NCBI GenBank assembly: GCA_001296005.1
Contig: LJHR01000040.1
Coordinates: forward strand, 1-34,593
Length of the DNA stretch: 34,593 bases
Reading direction: 5' to 3'
From: an alpha proteobacterium AAP38
GTDB taxonomy: Bacteria > Pseudomonadota > Alphaproteobacteria > Azospirillales > Azospirillaceae
The notes beneath the pieces are model-generated. The model made no database searches, was not told the DNA's origin, and saw nothing but the letters and a program-made list of their open reading frames with translations. Positions 29,398-34,593 of this stretch are shown here, piece after piece. Position 1 is the first letter of the stretch; each line of letters opens with the position of its first letter. The position numbers and the translations under genes are program-made.

Positions 29398-30784
29398 ACG
29401 GCTCATCGGCTCCATCAGCATCGTCGCGCTGCTGGCTGCGCCGCCGGCTGCGGCCGACGTTGGCAACAAAATGACGAACTTCTGGACCGACATGGGCGGC
29501 CGGATGAACGTGACCGAACCGGGCAAGGGACAGCAGGCCGGGTACTACACGGGCGGTGGCGTCTTCATGCGAACACCCGTGAGGCAAGCCAACCTGGCTG
29601 CCATCACGCTGCCTTCCTTCCGCGCCGGCTGCGGCGGCATCGACGCCTTCGCCGGCGCATTCAGCCACATCAGCGCCGGCGAGTTCGTGAGCACGCTGAA
29701 GGGCATTGCCAACAATGCAGCCGGCTTTGCATTCCAAATCGGCATTGAGACACTGGCGCCCGTCGTCGCGGAGAAACTGGGTGAACTGAATGACCTGATG
29801 CAGCGCATCAATCAGGCGTCCATCAACAGCTGCGAGACAGCGCAGGCGGCGGTCGGCTCGCTGTGGCCGCAGATGCAACGATCGAGCAAGGCCATTTGTG
29901 AGCAGATCGGTAACAATCAGGGCCTGTTCTCAGATTATGCGGCCGCGCGCCACGGGTGCGGGAAGCGTGGCCAGTTGGCGTCCACGCTGGCGACAGCCAC
30001 CGGTCCGGAAGCCGAACAGATCCCCATCAATAAGAACCTGACCTGGGAGGCGCTTAAGGCCCATCCGCTGATCGCCGATGATCCTGAGTTCATGCGGTTG
30101 CTGCTGACCATCATGGGAACGATGATGGTGGTCACCCCGGACAATGACAGCCAACCAGGCAAGCTGGACATCCTTCCACCCCAAGTCATCAACCCTGAAA
30201 CGATATCTGTGTTGCTGAACGGGGGCAGTGTCAGGGTTCATAGATGCGCGGATGCCGGCAACAAGTGCCTGGACCTGCGACGGTACGATGAGACGATCAC
30301 GATCACTGCCGGCAAGGGCTTCAAGGAGCGGGTGAGTGGCTTGCTCACCAACATCATCAGTAACATCAAGAATAGACAGGCCAATTCAGCCGCAGAAGGC
30401 GACCTTCTGAAGGTCACGACATTGCCGGTCCAGAAGATGTTGGCTGTTCAGGCAACCTACCAGCCTATGGCGGCCGCTATTCAGGCGAACCAGTATGCGG
30501 ACATCATCGCGCTCGACATCCTCTACGAATTTCTGGGCATGACGATCGACATGGTGGAAGAGAGCGCCACCGCGAAGATTCAGATCGCCGACCAGACCCT
30601 TCTTCGCGACTGGCTCGACACCCTGTCTAAGAGCCGCCTGGCTCTGGCCAGACATCGAAGCCAGAGCTACGACACGATGAATCGTAGCATGGAACTCATC
30701 GAACGCACGCAGTTCGTGGAGGGGCAGCTCATGTCCCGCCTCGGCCCACGTCTCGCGGCAAATATCAATTTCTCCCGCCGCTAG
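29387..30784 (+). CDS. traH: Pilus assembly protein TraH
   Basis: GGAGG lies 6 nt before ATG 29387. The 465-aa protein (F TraH is ~458) has a signal peptide (GSISIVALLAAPPAAA), then NFWTDMGGRMNVTEPG, GYYTGGGVFMRTPVRQ and RAGCGGIDAFAGAFSHISAG, which are TraH signatures. The C-terminal ~100 residues are helical/coiled-coil. TraH acts in the periplasm/outer membrane with TraF, TraW, TraU and TrbC in pilus assembly. A 94-bp gap separates it from traG, the largest gap in the operon. Confidence 0.94.
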   Translation: MIIKRLIGSISIVALLAAPPAAADVGNKMTNFWTDMGGRMNVTEPGKGQQAGYYTGGGVFMRTPVRQANLAAITLPSFRAGCGGIDAFAGAFSHISAGEFVSTLKGIANNAAGFAFQIGIETLAPVVAEKLGELNDLMQRINQASINSCETAQAAVGSLWPQMQRSSKAICEQIGNNQGLFSDYAAARHGCGKRGQLASTLATATGPEAEQIPINKNLTWEALKAHPLIADDPEFMRLLLTIMGTMMVVTPDNDSQPGKLDILPPQVINPETISVLLNGGSVRVHRCADAGNKCLDLRRYDETITITAGKGFKERVSGLLTNIISNIKNRQANSAAEGDLLKVTTLPVQKMLAVQATYQPMAAAIQANQYADIIALDILYEFLGMTIDMVEESATAKIQIADQTLLRDWLDTLSKSRLALARHRSQSYDTMNRSMELIERTQFVEGQLMSRLGPRLAANINFSRR

Positions 30785-30878
30785 GCACCGCCGTGGTCCG
30801 CGACCCCGATTAGTACCAGTTAAAATCCAGCATTTACGGCCAATGACAGAAATTGTCGGCTACTGAGGGACAGGTATC

Positions 30879-33800
30879 ATGGCTACGGAAGCTTGGCAGG
30901 TTGTGACAATCGGAGGAGGGGAGCTGTATGTTGACATGCTCAACGTCGTCGCTTCGTTTGTTGGAACAACGTCCAGCGTCAATAGCTTCAAATCGTTCCT
31001 TGCCCTGACGGTAATGGTTGGATTCTTCGGTCTATTGATCCGGACCGCCTTTGGCGGGACCTTTAAGGCTATGATGGAGTGGGTAGTCTTCGTGACGGTG
31101 GCGATAAACGCGCTTCTGTTGGTCCCAGCGCGTGTCCAGGTCGTCGACCGTATCAATTCCACGTTACCCGGTGCTGTTGTTGACAATGTTCCAATTGGGC
31201 TTGCAGTCATCGTGTCGCTTACGACGACGGTGGGCGACTGGGCGACCCGTGAAATGGAGGCGTTGACTTCGCTTCCAAACGATCTCACCTACGCAAAGAA
31301 TGGAATGCTCTTTGGCTCGCGATTAATGGAGGAAGTCACAAAGGTCGAAATAGTCAATTCAGAATTTGGAGGAAATGTCTCCAGCTACATGAAGCAGTGC
31401 GTTCTATATGATCTACTGAATGGTCATATCCCAATAGACAGCATGTCTCAATCGGATGACCTCTGGAATTTTCTTACCGTCACCTACTCACCCAACCCAG
31501 CGCTTTCCATGGACTACACAAGCGGCACAACCAAGGAGATTGTTGCGTGCACGGAGGGACGGGACCGTCTGAACTTGGTCTGGCCCACCCAGGTCACCTC
31601 TGGCGTGAACATGCTCGCCCGGCGGCTCTTTCCAAACCGCGATGCGACGACAGCTCAATCGCTCCTCGTTTCTGCATTGCCGGTTGCCCATGAGTATCTT
31701 GTCGGGGTGTCGAAGACAGCGAGCCAGGCCGTCAAGCAGTCGATGATGATCAACGTGATCGATGCTGCTATGCGGGAAGCGTCCGCGGAAGCCGGTTCCA
31801 CTGCGGCGCTGACAGCCTATGTCGATGCTCGCACTGACCTTTCGACGCTCCGCGCGCAACAGGCAGGCGGCCGCGCAGCGACCAAATGGCTCCCTCTTCT
31901 GAAGTTGACGCTGGAGGCGGCGTTCGTCGGCATATTCGTGTTGTCCTTTCCGCTGGCCATGGTTTCAAAAGAGGGCGGCGTTAAGCTCGGCATTTCATAT
32001 CTTCAAGGATTTGTCTGGGTTGCCAGCTTTGGTCCGATCTATGCAATCGTGCATCGCGTGGCGACGTCAGACGCGCGCTCTGACAGTCTTATCGCCGCCC
32101 TGACAGCAGCTGGAGGTCAAGGCCTGACGCTCGCCACCGCGTCTGGTATCCGTGGCGTTCATGCGGAAATTGCCGCGTCTGGCGCCTATATGTACTTGGC
32201 GGTACCGGTACTGGCGGCGGCGGTTGCCGGTGGCCTGATGGCAGCGACAAGCGTTGCTCAAACCGCACTGTTCGCCCCGCAGCGGGCGGCGCAGGCCGCC
32301 GGCGAGGAAACTGCCACAGGAAACGTCTCCCTCGGGAACAACAGCACTGATAACTACAGCTACGGCAACGCGTCATTCCACCAAGTTGCCACTGACGGTT
32401 CACTGAGGGCCGGCGGCTTTTCAATCGAAGGCGGGAGTGGTCAAACCACACGCATCGGTGATTCCGGTCGTGTGATAACGGACAACACCGGCGCTACGTC
32501 CAATTTGGGCACTGGCTTGGAGCTGGGAAGGAACCTGGGTAGGGAACTATCGCGTCGTGGCTCTCAGGAGGTATCTGCCGGCGATCAGCTGTCCACACGA
32601 TCCGCTGAATCTAAGATCGGATCCTTTAATGACGTTATCGACTATGCGTCCACGCAATCCACATCGGCTGCGGCCTCTACCGCACTTCGAGAAACCTTGT
32701 CAGCAAACGAAGTCCAAGCGCTGGAATCAGTAAAGCAGGGTGCCGACCGGTTCGCGAAGGACAACAACCTCAGTTCCGCCGTTGCAGCGTCTGTACTGGC
32801 GCAGGCAGCCGTGGAAGGCGAAACGCCGGGCCTGGGTTTCATACCCAAGGTGAAAGGATCCGTTGGGGGATCGTTAAATACCCAGGGGGTCGATAGCGAA
32901 ACCTACGCCAAGGCAAAGGAATTCGTGCAGCAGACAGGCTACCGTAGATCACTAGACGTGGCGACAAACGCGATGCGTGAGAAGTCTAGCGACTTCCGTG
33001 ATGGAAACGAAAAGAACCTCGGTCATCGTCTCTCATCAGATTACGGTGAACAGAAGCGTCTCGATACCGAGGCGCAAGCCCACTATACGCGCGCCAAGCA
33101 ATACCAGACGGCGGCAACTGACACTGATCTCCAGAGTGCTGCGATCCACCAAAATCTGTCGCAGCCCTTCATCGAGTGGGCCCGTGAGCAGACCAATCCA
33201 TGGACGGGGACCGCATACGGTACAACTGCCGACGGATTGACGACATCTGCGAGACCGGAGGACCAGGCGATAGTTCGGTCGCTCGCCGACCGGTACATTC
33301 AAGAGCGTGCCGCCACTTATCTCGACCAGAATCCGGCGCCCAGCATGTTTGAGCCTACCAAGGGTGATTACCAGGATGAGGCGGCACGGCTGGCAACGGC
33401 AGCGCCCACTGGAGGGTTGGCGGGTGCAGCAGTGTTGAGTTCCGCTTCATCACAAGGGCTCACACCAGACCGTCAGATCGGTTCGGTCACGAACGTCGAT
33501 GCCAAGATTGCAGCAGCCGAGCAAGGGGTGGGCGCTGGTGCTGCCGCGGTTGAGGATATGGGACAGCGGCGCAAAGGCGACGTATTATTGAAGCAGCAGG
33601 AAGACGGAGCCATGGGTGCCGCGGGCGATGCGCTGCTACGGCTCGGGGGCAATATCACTGCCGGGGTCAAGGACCTCGCGAAAACGGCGCTCGACGGTGG
33701 CGACGATCGCCCCCTGGATCAGAAGATTACATCCAAGGCTGCTGAAATCGAGATGTTAGCGGAGAGCGGCGAGCACCCGGCGGAGCTGCAAGCTGCTCGA

Positions 33801-34593
33801 CGAGATATGGCCGGGCTGGAAGGTGAACGCACTGCCGAACTGGAGTGGTATGACAAAAGTATTGAAGGCAAGGACCGGGCGATTGCCTCCCTTTCGGAGA
33901 CCTCGGGCGGCGCACATTGGGCGCTGCCGAACATGCAAGGTGGCCGGGATGCCGTTGCAAAAGATAGGGAAAAGCTAGCAGCAGCGCCAACGGCGCAATC
34001 CAACCCGGTGTTGGCATCTGGACCGGGCGAACTGGCCGGCACCAGACCTTTCGGCCCGGCCGCACCGCCTCAGGGTCAACCCGTGCCGGATGCTGCTCCT
34101 GCCAATGCCGGCACAGCGCAGCCCCAGGCCATGCCGGTCGCTGGCGCCACCACCGCGATGGATCCGGTTGGCACGACGCCGGTGCCCGGTCCGGCCGCAC
34201 CGCCTCAGGGTCAGCCCGTGCCGGTTGCTGCTCCTGACAGTGCCGGCGGAACCCGTAGCCACACCATGCTGGCCACCGGCGCCACCACCGCGATGGATCC
34301 GGTTGGCACGACGCCGGTGCCCGGTCCGGCCGCACCGCCTCAGGGTCAGCCCGTGCCGGATGCTGCTCCTGACAGTGCCGGCGGAACCCGTAGCCACACC
34401 ATGCTGGCCACCGGCGCCAACACCGCGCTGGATCCGGTTGGCACCACGCCGGTGCCCGGTCCGGCCGCAACGCCACAGGGTCAACCCGTGCCGGATGCTG
34501 CTCCTGCCGATGCCGGCGGAACCCGTAGCCACGCCATGCTGGCCACCGGCGCCAACACCGCGCTGGATCCGGTTGGCACCACGCCGTCGCTCA
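30879..34593 (+). CDS. traG: Mating-pair stabilisation protein TraG, partial at its 3' end
   Basis: The frame is open from ATG 30879 to the window end, 1,238 codons so far; F TraG is 938. The N-terminal part has several membrane segments (FLALTVMVGFFGLLIR; WVVFVTVAINALLLV; LEAAFVGIFVLSFPLAMV; FVWVASFGPIYAIV; YLAVPVLAAAVAGGLM) with a cysteine-bearing periplasmic loop between them, matching the TraG N-terminal domain used in pilus assembly. After about residue 470 comes a long soluble region, ending in Pro/Ala-rich 45-residue repeats. The first ~200 codons use more A/T-ending codons than the upstream genes. In F the C-terminal part works with TraN in mating-pair stabilisation and in entry exclusion. 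The stop codon lies outside the window. Confidence 0.9.
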   Translation, partial: MATEAWQVVTIGGGELYVDMLNVVASFVGTTSSVNSFKSFLALTVMVGFFGLLIRTAFGGTFKAMMEWVVFVTVAINALLLVPARVQVVDRINSTLPGAVVDNVPIGLAVIVSLTTTVGDWATREMEALTSLPNDLTYAKNGMLFGSRLMEEVTKVEIVNSEFGGNVSSYMKQCVLYDLLNGHIPIDSMSQSDDLWNFLTVTYSPNPALSMDYTSGTTKEIVACTEGRDRLNLVWPTQVTSGVNMLARRLFPNRDATTAQSLLVSALPVAHEYLVGVSKTASQAVKQSMMINVIDAAMREASAEAGSTAALTAYVDARTDLSTLRAQQAGGRAATKWLPLLKLTLEAAFVGIFVLSFPLAMVSKEGGVKLGISYLQGFVWVASFGPIYAIVHRVATSDARSDSLIAALTAAGGQGLTLATASGIRGVHAEIAASGAYMYLAVPVLAAAVAGGLMAATSVAQTALFAPQRAAQAAGEETATGNVSLGNNSTDNYSYGNASFHQVATDGSLRAGGFSIEGGSGQTTRIGDSGRVITDNTGATSNLGTGLELGRNLGRELSRRGSQEVSAGDQLSTRSAESKIGSFNDVIDYASTQSTSAAASTALRETLSANEVQALESVKQGADRFAKDNNLSSAVAASVLAQAAVEGETPGLGFIPKVKGSVGGSLNTQGVDSETYAKAKEFVQQTGYRRSLDVATNAMREKSSDFRDGNEKNLGHRLSSDYGEQKRLDTEAQAHYTRAKQYQTAATDTDLQSAAIHQNLSQPFIEWAREQTNPWTGTAYGTTADGLTTSARPEDQAIVRSLADRYIQERAATYLDQNPAPSMFEPTKGDYQDEAARLATAAPTGGLAGAAVLSSASSQGLTPDRQIGSVTNVDAKIAAAEQGVGAGAAAVEDMGQRRKGDVLLKQQEDGAMGAAGDALLRLGGNITAGVKDLAKTALDGGDDRPLDQKITSKAAEIEMLAESGEHPAELQAARRDMAGLEGERTAELEWYDKSIEGKDRAIASLSETSGGAHWALPNMQGGRDAVAKDREKLAAAPTAQSNPVLASGPGELAGTRPFGPAAPPQGQPVPDAAPANAGTAQPQAMPVAGATTAMDPVGTTPVPGPAAPPQGQPVPVAAPDSAGGTRSHTMLATGATTAMDPVGTTPVPGPAAPPQGQPVPDAAPDSAGGTRSHTMLATGANTALDPVGTTPVPGPAATPQGQPVPDAAPADAGGTRSHAMLATGANTALDPVGTTPSL
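34036..34593 (+). repeat. 135-bp tandem repeats in the 3' part of traG
   Basis: The sequence GGATCCGGTTGGCAC recurs at 34160, 34295, 34430 and 34565, exactly 135 bp (45 codons) apart. One diverged unit (about 34036-34170) and three near-identical units are followed by the start of another at the window end. Each codes for PGPAAPPQGQPVP, a short acidic segment and GGTRSHTMLATGA. The high identity suggests recent expansion. Confidence 0.9.

Noticed and set aside
28982-29878. Minus-strand open frame of 298 codons opposite traF/traH
   Set aside because: It is the antisense shadow of two clear F-type genes.

Overview
This window looks like part of a conjugative plasmid (or plasmid-derived element) from a GC-rich alphaproteobacterium. 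The grounds are a RepC-like initiator, the DUF932, DUF1173 and 'strawberry notch'-type methylase genes that commonly travel on alphaproteobacterial plasmids, and the overall codon style. A member of the Rhodospirillales/Azospirillaceae is a reasonable guess but an inference. No rRNA, tRNA, insertion sequence or CRISPR array was seen.

Left part (1-7.7 kb), accessory plasmid genes. A minus-strand block holds the start of a DNA methylase (probably fused to a helicase beyond the window), a 205-aa unknown, a 693-aa ParB-like protein, a 72-aa unknown and a DUF932 protein. Three of these genes share a ~33-bp leader motif about 50 nt before the start codon. A perfect palindrome with core TGTCGAACGTTCGACA occurs three times in this block only. 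A plus-strand pair follows: a gene broken by an in-frame amber codon, overlapping a DUF6884 protein by GTGA. Paired CCGTGAC/GTCACG sites lie upstream of it. A minus-strand DUF1173 protein ends the block.

Maintenance region (7.8-12.6 kb). parA (with a fused XRE-type DNA-binding domain) and parB are on the plus strand and converge on a RepC-like initiator gene on the minus strand, with a strong hairpin between them. The initiator gene has an AT-rich, inverted-repeat-bearing centre that could be the origin. A terminator-like hairpin on the opposite strand of its leader could end an antisense copy-control RNA. Small regulators follow: a ribbon-helix-helix protein behind two tandem 14-bp repeats, an XRE repressor coupled to a 101-aa unknown, a 41-bp perfect palindrome set in GATATC repeats, and another small ribbon-helix-helix-like protein.

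Transfer region (12.6-34.6 kb). A minus-strand trio (small unknown, lytic transglycosylase, exported unknown) is divergent from a long plus-strand F-type mating-pair-formation operon: traA, traL, traE, traK, traB, dsbC, traV, traC, a small membrane protein, trbI, an S26 signal peptidase, traW, traU, trbC, a two-gene traN, traF, traH and the start of traG. Most genes overlap or abut, so they are probably one operon building the F-type pilus and mating channel. The 316-bp divergent gap before traA is the best oriT/promoter candidate. Relaxase and coupling protein (TraI, TraD) are not in the window.

The most unusual features are in the operon's later part. traN is split into two exported proteins: one has five exact-length 27-residue C-x15-C repeats, the other six copies of a ~110-residue cysteine-rich module that I recall as single in F TraN. 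traG carries 135-bp tandem repeats that run off the window end.
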